Notes: generated by a model from the sequence alone, not told the origin. DNA of 64,000 nt from Clostridium folliculivorans (GCF_024341905.1 NZ_BQXY01000005.1:124001-188000), one strand, 5' to 3'; positions 18,475 through 28,786 are shown, counted from the stretch's first letter. Numbers and translations are program-made.

Positions 18475-19824
18475 ATGAAAATAAAAAGTTATAGAATTAT
18501 TAGATATATAGTAATAGCAGTGTTTATTGTGGTTACTTGCACTAGTTGTAGCAGTGATATTATTAGTACTACATCAAGTAAAGGTTATCATAAAGCTGGG
18601 AAAGTTACTATAAGATTTTTATCTAACTTACCAGAAAGAGAATCAGGTCAAGGGAAGCTTGAGCAACTACTGATAGACAAATACATGAGTGAAAATAGTA
18701 ATGTAAATATTGAAGTGGAAGCATATCAGGATGAACCTTACAAACAGAGATTTAAGGCATATGCCATAAGTGATAATTTGCCAGACATATTCTTTGTTTG
18801 GGGTCAGCCATCATTCTTTAATCCAGTGATGAAAGGTGGATATGTTTGTGAGCTAGATAGCAATAAATTTAAAAAAGATGAATTTAAAGATGGAGCACTA
18901 GAAGGTTTTAGTCTTGATGGAAGGCTATATGGAGTGCCTAAAAGTATGGATTATATGGCTCTTTACTATAATAAAGATCTATTTAATAAAAATGGAATAG
19001 AGCTACCTAATAATTTTAAAGAGCTTATTGAGGTTTGTAAGAGCTTTAGAGATAAAGGGATTATTCCTATTACTATAAATATCAAAGATAAGTGGCCTTT
19101 GGCACTACTATATCAGGAATTAGTGCTTATGGAGGGACAAGATCAAAGCTTTATATATGATGCTATACACGGTAAAGAAAGTTTTATAGATAATCCTGTA
19201 TTTAAAAAAGCAGCAGAGGATTTAAAGCTCCTTATAGATGCTTGTGGTATTGCTGATACAATGACGCAGCTTGATTACAATACTTCTATGAATTTATTTA
19301 CAAAAAAGGAGAGTGCAATGATATATACAGGTTCATGGGAGATTGGGATGGTAAACAATACAGAGTTACCTGAGGAGTTTAGAAATCAAATGGAAGTAAG
19401 TAAGATGCCTTTAGTATTAGAGTCTAATTCTAATGATGATGCTCTGGTTGCTTGGAATGGGGGAGGTTATGCAATATCTTCTAAATCCCAGGTTAAAGAT
19501 GAGGCTATAAAGTTTTTAGAGTACTTAATGAAGCCTGAGAATTGGGCTAAGAAAGGTTTTGAAAAGGGGTTAATAGTTCCTGCACAAAAGTATGAGAACT
19601 ATTCAAATAAAAAAGAAACAAAGATACAAAAAGAATTGGTAGGCATACTCAATAATTCTAAATCATTGAGTGGCACCTCATGGCATGATAGCTTGACTCC
19701 GAATTTCAAGCTAAACATAGAAGAATTATGCTATCAGCTAGCAGCAGGAAGGATAAGCCCAGATTACTTTCTAAAAGAGATAGATAAGGAGGTAAAGAGT
19801 GAAAATATAAGCAGTGTAAAGTGA
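18475..19824 (+). CDS. Extracellular sugar-binding lipoprotein (family 1 solute-binding protein)
   Basis: 449 residues from ATG 18475. A lipoprotein signal (RYIVIAVFIVVTCTSC, lipidation at Cys22 or Cys25) is followed by a type I solute-binding fold for oligosaccharides, with ISDNLPDIFFVW, GVPKSMDYMALYYNKDLF and YTGSWEIGM as family patterns. An in-frame GTG at 18439 would put 12 residues before the signal and has no ribosome site; ATG 18475 has GGAG 6 bases upstream. No ABC permease or ATPase lies next to it. It either feeds permeases encoded elsewhere or acts as a sensing partner of the divergent kinase. Confidence 0.9.
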   Translation: MKIKSYRIIRYIVIAVFIVVTCTSCSSDIISTTSSKGYHKAGKVTIRFLSNLPERESGQGKLEQLLIDKYMSENSNVNIEVEAYQDEPYKQRFKAYAISDNLPDIFFVWGQPSFFNPVMKGGYVCELDSNKFKKDEFKDGALEGFSLDGRLYGVPKSMDYMALYYNKDLFNKNGIELPNNFKELIEVCKSFRDKGIIPITINIKDKWPLALLYQELVLMEGQDQSFIYDAIHGKESFIDNPVFKKAAEDLKLLIDACGIADTMTQLDYNTSMNLFTKKESAMIYTGSWEIGMVNNTELPEEFRNQMEVSKMPLVLESNSNDDALVAWNGGGYAISSKSQVKDEAIKFLEYLMKPENWAKKGFEKGLIVPAQKYENYSNKKETKIQKELVGILNNSKSLSGTSWHDSLTPNFKLNIEELCYQLAAGRISPDYFLKEIDKEVKSENISSVK

Positions 19825-19919
19825 GTGTACTAGTGTGTTTTAACTAAATTGCACCAGTACAAAGTGTTAAAGGTGAAGATTAGAGAGAAGATTAAACATT
19901 TAAGGGGGGAATAATAAAT

Positions 19920-22900
19920 ATGTTAAAAAAGTGGTTATCCAGATTTTTAACAGCAACCTTCGTTACAACTATGGTTCTAGGAAATGGGGTATCTTCCATT
20001 GTAAAGGCAGATGAAACTCCTAAGTATCTAGATTCTAGACTTTCTGTGGATGAGAGAGTAAATGACCTTATGTCTAGAATGACACTTGATGAAAAGATAG
20101 GACAAATGGTACAGGCTGAAAGAAAGACGGCTACTACAGAAGACGTAAAAAACTATTTTCTTGGCTCAATTTTAAGTGGAGGTGGATCACTTCCAACTCC
20201 AAATACTGCTGAGAGCTGGGCTAATATGGTTGATGGGTTCCAAAAAGCTGCGTCAGAGACTAGGCTTGGGATTCCGATATTATATGGAGTAGATGCTGTT
20301 CATGGACATAATAATGTTTTTGGAGCAACAATTTTTCCTCATAACATAGGTCTTGGGGCATCAGGAGATGCTGATATAGTAAAGAAAATTGGTCAAGCAA
20401 CTGCTGAAGAAATGAGGGCAACAGGAGTAACTTGGACTTTCGCTCCAACACTTGGAATAGCTCATAACGAGAGATGGGGAAGAACTTACGAAACCTTTGG
20501 AGAAAGTTCAGCTCTAGCTTCGAAGCTTGGTGAGGCTTATGTAAAAGGTTTGCAAGGTGAAGATCCAAGCAGAACTCTTAAAAAGAATAATACTGTAATT
20601 GCTACAGCAAAACATTATATTGGTGAAGGATTAACTACTGATGGAGTAAATCAAGGTAATGCTGTAATAAGTAATCTTGATGAAACTTTAAAAAATGAAT
20701 TGCTTCCGCCATATATAGCTGCAATAAATGCTGGTGCTAGATCAGTTATGGTTTCTTACAATAGTATAAATGGTGTAAAGTGTCATGGAAATGCTGATCT
20801 TATCACAAAGGTTTTAAAACAACAATTAGGTTTTAAAGGAATTGTAGTATCAGATTATGAGGGAATTGCTCAACTCTCAGGTACTGAAAGAGATCAGATA
20901 AAGCAAGCAGTAAATGCAGGAATTGATATGGCTATGGTTCCAAATTCATGGAGAACCTTCATTACAAACCTAAAGGATTTAGTTGAGAAAAATGAAGTTT
21001 CACAGGACAGAATCAATGATGCAGTTACAAGAATATTAAAGGTTAAATTTGAGCAAGGCTTGTTTGAAGATTCATATGCACAAAGAGATTTGCTTAATAC
21101 TGTAGGATCTCAAGCACATAGAGACATAGCAAGACAAGCAGTGAGAGAATCTTTAGTTTTATTAAAGAATGATAATGATATAGTTGGTAAATTAAAAGAC
21201 AAGAAAAATATACTTGTAGCAGGAAAAAGTGCTGATGATATAGGAATGCAATGTGGTGGTTGGACTATAACATGGCAAGGGGCTGCTGGAAACACAACTA
21301 CTGGAACTACAATACTACAAGGAATTAAGAATACAGTAGGTAGTGATACTAAGGTAACCTATAATATGCGTGGTAGAGCATCAGCAGATAATGATGTGGC
21401 AGTGGTTGTTATAGGTGAAAAGCCTTATGCAGAAACTGATGGGGACAGATCCCCAGATGCTTTGAAGCTTGATTCAGATGATTTAACAACTCTTAAAAAT
21501 ATAAAAGCCACTAATCCAAAGCTTCCTGTTGTAGTGGTATTAGTTTCAGGAAGACCTTTAACTATAGCAGATCAAATTGGCGATATGGATGGATTAGTAG
21601 AAGCATGGCTTCCAGGAAGTGAAGGACAAGGAGTTGCCGATGTATTATTTGGTAATTATGATTTTACAGGCAAATTAAATATAACTTGGCCATGGTATGC
21701 TTCAGACATTACAAGTAAAAATGATGACGCTAAAGATTTATTTAAGTTTGGATATGGACTTAAAAAAGGACAAACTGCGGCATTACCACAAAAGCCAACA
21801 CAACCAGACAACTCAATAGCTATCCCAGGAAAAGTTGAAGCAGAAGCTTATACAAGCATGAATGGAATTCAGAGTGAAAACACTAGTGACCAGGGTGGTG
21901 GAAAAAACCTTGGTTATATTGATGGTGGAGACTGGATGAATTATGACGTAAATGTGGCTCAAGATGGAAAGTATAAGGTTGAATTTAGAGTAGCTAGTCC
22001 TGGTGGATCAACAGATGGTGCTCAGTTATTCTTAGGTACTAAGAACCTTACAAAAGCAACTGTACCAGATACAGGTGGATGGCAAAATTGGAAGACCGTT
22101 GAAGGTGTTGCAAACTTAAAGGCTGGAAAGCAGACCTTAACCTTTAAGGCTGGTAACGGCAATTTCAATATCAATTGGATGAACTTCACTAGAATTGGTG
22201 ATTATGAGGAAACTGGAAATGATAATGGTGGTGGACAAAATCCAGGAACTACTCCTTCAGGTCCAGTTATAAAAGCAGGAGCTGTTGAGGTATATATGAG
22301 TTCTTCAGAGCAATCTGGAAGTATGAGCTGGTATGATGCTCCAAAGGACTTATCAAATACTTTAACAAAGAAGGATAATCTTGATATAACTTCACAAGAT
22401 GATTCGAAAATTACTGATATAAAGATTGATGATGCAAAGAAGTATCAAAGTTTCTTAGGGATGGGAACTTCTTTTGAAGAATCAACAATTAATAATATAT
22501 CTAAGATGTCACCAGAGAAAAGAACTGAGTTCTTAAAGAAATTGGTTGATCCTGTAGCAGGTGCAGGAATGAGTTTGATGAGACTTACTATAGGTACAGC
22601 AGATTTCACAGGAAGAGAATTCTACACTTATTACGATAATGTTCCAGGAACTTCAGGGCCAGATTGGTACAACACTACTGGTAAAGGCTTCTCTATACAA
22701 AAAGATATAGATTACAATATAGTAGCAACAATAAAAGAAGCACTAAAAATTAATCCAAGTCTTAAGTTGTTCTCATCACCTTGGACACCTCCAGGTTGGA
22801 TGAAAGATCAAACAAGTAGTAGTGAGAGCTATGAGAATAATGGTAAGTTAATAAAAGGCGGTAAGCTAAGTGATGCTCACATAGAAGATGCAGCTAAATA

Positions 22901-25900
22901 CTATACTAGATATCTAGAAGAGTACGCAAAGCTTGGAATTCCAATATATGCAATGACTCTTCAAAACGAACCAGGACTTCAAATAGATTATCCAAGCTGC
23001 TCAATGACACCAGAACAAGAGCAAAAATTAGCTATAGCTATTAAAGCTGATATAGCTAAGAGTGATGTACTAAAGGGTAAGGATATTAAGATTTGGGCAT
23101 TTGATCATAATTTTGATAGCGGAGTAAGCTTTGCCTCTCAAGCAATGAATAACGATGCTGGAAAAGCTGCAATAGATGGTATAGCATTCCATGATTACGG
23201 TGGAGAGCCAACTGCCATGACACAAGTTCATGATATGTTCCCAGGTCATTCCGTAAATCTAACCGAAAGATCAGTTTGGGGAACTTCTGGAGCTGACAGA
23301 ATAATTCAATACTACAGAAACTATGCTGAAAGCTATAATTCATGGGTAACAATGCTAGATAGTAATATTTCTCCAGAACAATGGACTGGAACTCCAGACC
23401 CTACAATGTTTGTATTAGATGCTAATGATCACAATAATTACTGGGCAACTCCTGAGTATTATATAACAGGTCAGTTCTCAAAGTTTATAAAACCTGGAGC
23501 TGTAAGAATAGATAGTGATTATGGTTCAAAGGATACTGTAACAAATGTTGTATTCAAGAATCCAGATGGTTCATTAGTAGCAGTTGTAGTTAACCAAACA
23601 GAAAATGCACAGTCTTTCAAGTTAACAAGCAGCGGTGCACAAATTACTGCAACAATTCCTGCAAAGAATGTAGCTACTTACAAGTGGAATCCAATAGCTG
23701 CAGAAAAGATAAACAAATTACCAGGAACCTTTAATGCTAATAACTTTACTGATGCAAGCTCTAATATAAAGGCTGAAGGAGATCATGCAGCTTATATACA
23801 TGATGGAAATTACCTAGACTATTATGTAAATGTAGATGAAGCTGGTTTATATAACATGACTTTTGAAACAGCTACACCATGGGGCAACTATGACGATGGT
23901 GCTAAGAAAAATAGACAGATACATGTTATGCTTGGTGATAAGGAACTAACCAATGTTTTAGTTCAGCAATCAGCTTGGGATAACAGTACTTGGAGTAATT
24001 ACTTTACAGTTAAAAATACAATCAACTTTACAAGCAAAGGTCTGCAGAAGATTAGATTTAATATAGATGCAGGTGAATTTAATATAAGAAATATTAAGGT
24101 TGAGAAGGCAGTTTCTATATATAACCTTCCAGGAAGAATAGAAGGTAAGAACTATATTAACTCAAAAGGTGTGGTAATAGAGGATAATAAGCTTGGCTTT
24201 GTAGATAAAGATGACTTTATGGAATATAAAGTTAATGTGGCTGAAGATGGAGAATACACTCTTAATTTAAATATTGCTTCAGCGAATAGTGTGCCATCCT
24301 TTGACCTATACTCAGATAATAATTTGGTTAAAACCGTAGATCTTCAATCAACAGGAGATTGGAAGGCTTGGAAGGTTGAGAGTACTAAGGTAAACCTTAC
24401 AAAGGGTGAGCATACACTTAAATTCTTAGTTAAGAGCGGATTTAATTTAGATTGGATATCAGTTGGAGCTGCAATCGGAGTTACAAACAATGTTATAAAT
24501 GAAGGACAAGAAGAAGGCAGTGTAATAAGCGTAAACCTTTATGATGGAAAATTTGCTGATACACTTACAAAAGCTAACTGGAAGTTAGAAAATTTACCTT
24601 CTGGCCTAGATTATGAAGTTTCAAGAATTGATGATACAACTGCTAAGATTGTACTTCATGGAAGTTCTAGCTTAGATTTTGACTATGATAAGACTATAAA
24701 TGTATTGATGGCAGCAAAAGAAGTTGCAGGCTTATCAGACAAAACTTATAATATCGGAAGCAGCTTTGTAATAACTGCTAATCCAGATGTTGAGAAGATA
24801 GCCGCAACAAGCTCTATACCAATGAATACAAGTTCTGTAGATGTTACTCTAACTGGAGGAACACTTAATAAAGATAAAATAGGAGACATTACACTATCAG
24901 GACCTGCAGTAGACGGAAAGTATGTCAAGCTTACTTCTGTAGATTATTTGGATGCAACTCACGTAAGATTAAATCTAACTTGGGGAGCAATATATTATGA
25001 AGATCTACCATTAGTAGTGAATGTTCCTGCAAGCGCTTATAGTGATTCTTCAAATGATACTACTCTAACAACTTCAATTACATGTCAGAAGAGTGATCAA
25101 AAGCCTACACCATATAAGGTGAGTGATAAAGATCTTACTTTAACAGAAGACATGGCATATAGAGCTAAGGGATCACTTAAGAGTGATGTTCAAACAGGAA
25201 ATAGAATAGATTATTATTTAGATGTTCCTGAAGCAGGAGATTATACTATAACTTATACTGCTAACAATAATTCAGCAATTACCAATGCAATAAAATTAAG
25301 TGTTGGCGAAGGTACAAATGTAGCTGGAAATATTGCAACTTTAAGTTTTGCTAAGTTCTGGGGTGGTACACTTTCAGTTAAGGATACTGTAAGACTTGAA
25401 GCTGGTGTCCAAACTTTAAGAATAGAAGTTGTAAATGGAGGCTTTACTCTTGATTCAATAAAAATATCAAAGAAGCAGGCGCCTCAAGAAATCAAGGCAG
25501 ACAATGCAGATGATACAACTGTAATCAATGCAGATAGCTTATTTGCTGGTTCAAGAGATAAAGGTTATGCAATCGAAACTAAGAATGGAGTAAAGAATAT
25601 AGGAGATACAGTAGTTGGTTCATATATGGATTACTCTGTCAATGTTAAGAAAGCAGGTATTTACAAAGTATCTTATAACTATGCAGATTCAGTAAGTTCA
25701 GTACCTGTGGCAATTCTACAAGATAGTCAAGGTAAAGAATTAGGAAAAACTAAGATGCCAAGTACTGGAGATTGGAATAAATGGGCTAATTCTGATTCAA
25801 CACCTGTTTATCTTCAGGCAGGAGTACAAAACTTAAGAGTTTACGTTGATGTAGACGGATTTAATATAAGATCATTAACTTTAAAATACACTAATGACAA

Positions 25901-27479
25901 TACTGCACCTACTATATATGGAAATGATGCTGTAGTTCAACAAGGTGAAAAACCAGACTTAATAAAAGCATTAGGACTTAGTGTAGTAGATGATATGGAT
26001 GGAGATATTACTAGTAAGGTAACTTTAGATGATAGCAAGCTAGATGTAAATAAAGCAGGCACATATGAAGTAGTTGCTTCTGTATCTGATATTTCAGGAA
26101 ATAAAGCTGAAAAGAGCTTCAAAGTAACTGTAAAGGAAGATGCTATAGCACCAGTTATAGAAGGTCACAACGCAGTCCTACCTGTAGGAGCTACATTTGA
26201 CCCTGTAAAAGATTTAGGTTTAAAGATAACTGACAATAAAGATGGTGATATCACAGCTAAGGCAGTAATAACACATGTTGTTGATACTTCAAAGGATGGA
26301 GTATTTAGAGTGAAAGTTTCTAGTACTGATGCTGCTGGAAATAACTCAGTAAGTTTCTTTATAGTAAGAGTATTAAGTATGGGGGCAATTGATACAAACG
26401 ACTTAACTATAAATGTAGGAGATAAATTTAATCCTCTAGATGGTGTAAAAGCTGTAGATATAAATGGAGATGATTTAACTTCTAAGGTTGAAGTGGTTTC
26501 AAATAATGTTGATACAACTAAGGCTGGAACTTACAAGGTTGTATATAAAGTAGTTGATAGAGAAGGTAATGTAATAAATAAAGAAAGAATTATTACAGTA
26601 AAAGAAGTTCCACAACAGCCAGGAGATAACGGTAATAACCCAGGAAACGGTGGTAACAACAATCCAGGGGATAACGGTAATAATCCAGGAAACGGTGGTA
26701 ACAACAATCCAGGGGACAACGGTAATAATCCAGGTAATGGTGGTAATAACAATCCAGGAGACAATGGCAATAACCCAGGAAATGGTGGTCAAAATAACCA
26801 AAGTGGAACTGTTATAACAGATGAAAATGGCAAAAAGATAATCCAAGTATCAAAAATAGCTAATGGTAAGAATGTTGTAGAAGTTAAGGATGCATCAAAA
26901 GGATTCACCTTAGAAGTTACAGATACAGAAGCTATTAAGAATGGTAATGGAAGTATTGAAGTCAAAGGTTCAAATGTTGATATTACAATTCCATTTACAA
27001 CAATAGCTAAGAATCTATTAAAAGATGGTTCAAGAATTGTTGCAAACTTCAGTATTGAAGATGGAAAAGATATAACTAAAAATATTAAGGGGATTAAAAA
27101 ACTTTATAACTTCAGTTTATCAGTAGTAACTGGAGATAGTAAGGTTGATATACACAACTTTGCTGATGGCAAGGCTGAAATATCTTTAATATTAACAGAT
27201 GATGAGTTGAAAGGATTGGACAAAAATAATATTGCAGTATTCTACTATAATGAAAGTACAAAGAAGTTTGAAATTATGGACACAAAAGTAGAAGGCAATA
27301 AGGTAACATTCACAACACCTCATTTCTCTAAATTCATAGTTGCTGAAAAAGCTACAACTGGAGAACAAGTACTTCCTAAGACAGGTTCTACTGTTGACGG
27401 TAATATATTATTAATTTTAGGATTAATGATGTTAGCTTTAGGTGCAGGAGTTTTAGTTAGAAAAAGAAGTGTTAAATAA
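19920..27479 (+). CDS. Cell-wall-anchored multidomain glycosidase with GH3 and GH30 catalytic domains
   Basis: 2,519 residues. Domains in order: signal peptide (1-30, cut VKA-DE); GH3 (about 38-620) with KHYIGEG and the nucleophile Asp312 in VVSDYEG; CBM6-like module (635-761, KVEAEAY, GYIDGGDWM); Gly/Asn linker; GH30 (about 784-1265) with acid/base Glu1017 in QNEP and nucleophile Glu1116 in LTERS; further CBM6/35-like modules (about 1270-1400, 1401-1520, 1720-1990) around two beta-sandwich modules of unknown type; three DUF5011-like Ig repeats (about 1995-2232); a Pro/Gly/Asn repeat; an unassigned beta domain; sortase signal LPKTG (2485-2489), a membrane helix and a basic tail. It would degrade a beta-linked glycan at the cell surface. 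Specificity is not readable: GH3 and GH30 both include beta-glucosidases, xylosidases and beta-1,6-glucanases. AAGGGGGGA precedes ATG. Confidence 0.93.
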   Translation: MLKKWLSRFLTATFVTTMVLGNGVSSIVKADETPKYLDSRLSVDERVNDLMSRMTLDEKIGQMVQAERKTATTEDVKNYFLGSILSGGGSLPTPNTAESWANMVDGFQKAASETRLGIPILYGVDAVHGHNNVFGATIFPHNIGLGASGDADIVKKIGQATAEEMRATGVTWTFAPTLGIAHNERWGRTYETFGESSALASKLGEAYVKGLQGEDPSRTLKKNNTVIATAKHYIGEGLTTDGVNQGNAVISNLDETLKNELLPPYIAAINAGARSVMVSYNSINGVKCHGNADLITKVLKQQLGFKGIVVSDYEGIAQLSGTERDQIKQAVNAGIDMAMVPNSWRTFITNLKDLVEKNEVSQDRINDAVTRILKVKFEQGLFEDSYAQRDLLNTVGSQAHRDIARQAVRESLVLLKNDNDIVGKLKDKKNILVAGKSADDIGMQCGGWTITWQGAAGNTTTGTTILQGIKNTVGSDTKVTYNMRGRASADNDVAVVVIGEKPYAETDGDRSPDALKLDSDDLTTLKNIKATNPKLPVVVVLVSGRPLTIADQIGDMDGLVEAWLPGSEGQGVADVLFGNYDFTGKLNITWPWYASDITSKNDDAKDLFKFGYGLKKGQTAALPQKPTQPDNSIAIPGKVEAEAYTSMNGIQSENTSDQGGGKNLGYIDGGDWMNYDVNVAQDGKYKVEFRVASPGGSTDGAQLFLGTKNLTKATVPDTGGWQNWKTVEGVANLKAGKQTLTFKAGNGNFNINWMNFTRIGDYEETGNDNGGGQNPGTTPSGPVIKAGAVEVYMSSSEQSGSMSWYDAPKDLSNTLTKKDNLDITSQDDSKITDIKIDDAKKYQSFLGMGTSFEESTINNISKMSPEKRTEFLKKLVDPVAGAGMSLMRLTIGTADFTGREFYTYYDNVPGTSGPDWYNTTGKGFSIQKDIDYNIVATIKEALKINPSLKLFSSPWTPPGWMKDQTSSSESYENNGKLIKGGKLSDAHIEDAAKYYTRYLEEYAKLGIPIYAMTLQNEPGLQIDYPSCSMTPEQEQKLAIAIKADIAKSDVLKGKDIKIWAFDHNFDSGVSFASQAMNNDAGKAAIDGIAFHDYGGEPTAMTQVHDMFPGHSVNLTERSVWGTSGADRIIQYYRNYAESYNSWVTMLDSNISPEQWTGTPDPTMFVLDANDHNNYWATPEYYITGQFSKFIKPGAVRIDSDYGSKDTVTNVVFKNPDGSLVAVVVNQTENAQSFKLTSSGAQITATIPAKNVATYKWNPIAAEKINKLPGTFNANNFTDASSNIKAEGDHAAYIHDGNYLDYYVNVDEAGLYNMTFETATPWGNYDDGAKKNRQIHVMLGDKELTNVLVQQSAWDNSTWSNYFTVKNTINFTSKGLQKIRFNIDAGEFNIRNIKVEKAVSIYNLPGRIEGKNYINSKGVVIEDNKLGFVDKDDFMEYKVNVAEDGEYTLNLNIASANSVPSFDLYSDNNLVKTVDLQSTGDWKAWKVESTKVNLTKGEHTLKFLVKSGFNLDWISVGAAIGVTNNVINEGQEEGSVISVNLYDGKFADTLTKANWKLENLPSGLDYEVSRIDDTTAKIVLHGSSSLDFDYDKTINVLMAAKEVAGLSDKTYNIGSSFVITANPDVEKIAATSSIPMNTSSVDVTLTGGTLNKDKIGDITLSGPAVDGKYVKLTSVDYLDATHVRLNLTWGAIYYEDLPLVVNVPASAYSDSSNDTTLTTSITCQKSDQKPTPYKVSDKDLTLTEDMAYRAKGSLKSDVQTGNRIDYYLDVPEAGDYTITYTANNNSAITNAIKLSVGEGTNVAGNIATLSFAKFWGGTLSVKDTVRLEAGVQTLRIEVVNGGFTLDSIKISKKQAPQEIKADNADDTTVINADSLFAGSRDKGYAIETKNGVKNIGDTVVGSYMDYSVNVKKAGIYKVSYNYADSVSSVPVAILQDSQGKELGKTKMPSTGDWNKWANSDSTPVYLQAGVQNLRVYVDVDGFNIRSLTLKYTNDNTAPTIYGNDAVVQQGEKPDLIKALGLSVVDDMDGDITSKVTLDDSKLDVNKAGTYEVVASVSDISGNKAEKSFKVTVKEDAIAPVIEGHNAVLPVGATFDPVKDLGLKITDNKDGDITAKAVITHVVDTSKDGVFRVKVSSTDAAGNNSVSFFIVRVLSMGAIDTNDLTINVGDKFNPLDGVKAVDINGDDLTSKVEVVSNNVDTTKAGTYKVVYKVVDREGNVINKERIITVKEVPQQPGDNGNNPGNGGNNNPGDNGNNPGNGGNNNPGDNGNNPGNGGNNNPGDNGNNPGNGGQNNQSGTVITDENGKKIIQVSKIANGKNVVEVKDASKGFTLEVTDTEAIKNGNGSIEVKGSNVDITIPFTTIAKNLLKDGSRIVANFSIEDGKDITKNIKGIKKLYNFSLSVVTGDSKVDIHNFADGKAEISLILTDDELKGLDKNNIAVFYYNESTKKFEIMDTKVEGNKVTFTTPHFSKFIVAEKATTGEQVLPKTGSTVDGNILLILGLMMLALGAGVLVRKRSVK
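26619..26798 (+). repeat. Four 45-base tandem repeats coding for a Pro/Gly/Asn linker
   Basis: Period 45 bases, unit PGDNGNNPGNGGNNN, four copies starting at 26619, 26664, 26709 and 26754, the last ending GGQNN. Third-position changes between copies show that they are under protein-level constraint. It forms a flexible wall-spanning stalk. Copy number is likely to vary between strains. Confidence 0.9.
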
Positions 27480-27493
27480 GAATTAAATTACTG

Positions 27494-27525
27494 AAGGTCA
27501 TAGCGATAAGCTGTGGCCTTTTTTT
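27494..27525 (+). terminator. Terminator of the surface glycosidase gene
   Basis: AAGGTCATAGC (27494-27504) pairs with GCTGTGGCCTT with two G-U pairs, followed by a T run. The rest of the gap to 27976 holds no gene I can support; a 49-codon open stretch at 27720-27869 without a start codon and a TTGTGC/GCACAA hairpin (27823-27842) are noted only. Confidence 0.85.
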
Positions 27526-27976
27526 CTGTGTTAAAATCAAGATGAAAATCTTTTTATATATTTTTAATGTTTATAGAGATATATAATTTTATGTGATTAA
27601 GCCTAGATATTTCAACGGGTTAATAGCTTTTAATTATATAGGGGAAATAACAAAATTTATTGTTGCATATGGAAAACTATGATAACATAAACTCTAAATA
27701 AGATTAAAGAAGGCTATGAAGTTTTTTTAATAAGTTTCAAGTAGAGCAAACGTATAATAGTTTAAGTGAGCTTGAGCGTATACCATTTGTAGGTATGAAT
27801 AGTTTCTATAAGTTAGACATCATTGTGCAAGCGTTAGCACAAACAATTTTTAAAATAGCTATGAGATAGAGTGAGGCCTATATAACGAAAGATATCACAT
27901 GAAGATAATAATATTATATTACTTGCAGAGTTGATTAGAAAAGCTAGCATTAAAAGGATATAGAGGGGGAATGGAA

Positions 27977-28786
27977 ATGAAAATTGAGAGCAGAAAGCTT
28001 GTTTTAAAAGAGGATTTATTAAAGGGATTTGAAGATCTAGGAGTAAAGAAAGGGCAAAATATAATAGTTCATACATCATTGACAAGATTAGGTTTTGTCT
28101 GTGGAGGACCTCAAATTGTAATAGAGGCTCTATTAGAATCCGTAGGAGAAGATGGGACTATTATGATGCCAACTCAAACCTGGAAAAATCTTGACCCTGA
28201 TATGGGAGTGCATTGGGAAGAACCAGAAGAGTGGTACCAAATAATAAGAGATAATTGGCCAGCTTATGATAAGGCTATTACGCCTACTAATACAATGGGG
28301 GCAGTTTCAGAAATGTTTAGAACTTGGCCAAATGTACAAAGAAGTGATCATCCAGTAAGATCTTTTGCAGCCGTTGGGAAGAATGCGGAGTTATTGACAA
28401 GAGATCATGATTTATCCAATATATTTGGCAAAGGTTCACCTATAGATAAGCTATATGATTTAGATGGATATGTAATGTTAATAGGTGTTGGATATGATAA
28501 GAATACTTCTCTCCATCTAGCAGATGCAATTGCTGAGTATGATAGTAAACATAATGAATATAACAGTAGTGCAATTATGGTTAATGGACAAAGAAAATGG
28601 GTGACTTACGAGACACTAGCTGTAGATGGCGAGGACTTTGAATATATAGGAAGAGATTTTGAAAAAGAATATGCAGTGAAAATGACCACTATTGGCAATG
28701 GAACTGTAAGATTTATGAGACAAAGAGATTTAGTAGACTATGCCATAAAGTGGATTGAAAAAAATAGAATTGTAAGAAAAGTATGA
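27977..28786 (+). CDS. AAC(3)-family (antibiotic) N-acetyltransferase
   Basis: 269 residues. Typical features: IIVHTSLTRLGFVCGG, GTIMMPTQTW, the HPVRSFAAVG segment and a YDLDGYVMLIGVGYDKNTSLHLAD core. Members acetylate the 3-amino group of 2-deoxystreptamine aminoglycosides with acetyl-CoA, but chromosomal relatives of the YokD type often have other or unknown substrates. Two ATGs are in frame; 27971 touches the GAGGGGG site, while 27977 has 7-base spacing, so I start at 27977. A lone gene with no mobile-element marks beside it. Confidence 0.85.
   Translation: MKIESRKLVLKEDLLKGFEDLGVKKGQNIIVHTSLTRLGFVCGGPQIVIEALLESVGEDGTIMMPTQTWKNLDPDMGVHWEEPEEWYQIIRDNWPAYDKAITPTNTMGAVSEMFRTWPNVQRSDHPVRSFAAVGKNAELLTRDHDLSNIFGKGSPIDKLYDLDGYVMLIGVGYDKNTSLHLADAIAEYDSKHNEYNSSAIMVNGQRKWVTYETLAVDGEDFEYIGRDFEKEYAVKMTTIGNGTVRFMRQRDLVDYAIKWIEKNRIVRKV

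Noticed and set aside
26619-26798. Regular 45-base repeats, considered as a CRISPR array
   Set aside because: There are no unique spacers, the frame is kept, and the repeats code for a linker within the glycosidase.
26499-26846. Long open frames on the minus strand (up to 115 codons) across the Pro/Gly/Asn repeat
   Set aside because: They mirror the tandem repeat of the surface protein, give low-complexity Ile/Val/Trp repeats, and have no ribosome site.
27720-27869. Open stretch of 49 codons (containing LSELERIPFVGMNSFYKLD) before the acetyltransferase gene
   Set aside because: Starts right after a stop with no start codon or ribosome site. It might be a decayed gene end, but chance is not excluded.
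27971-28786. AAC(3)-family gene as an acquired resistance gene
   Set aside because: No mobile-element marks or unusual base composition around it, and chromosomal homologues of unknown substrate are common.
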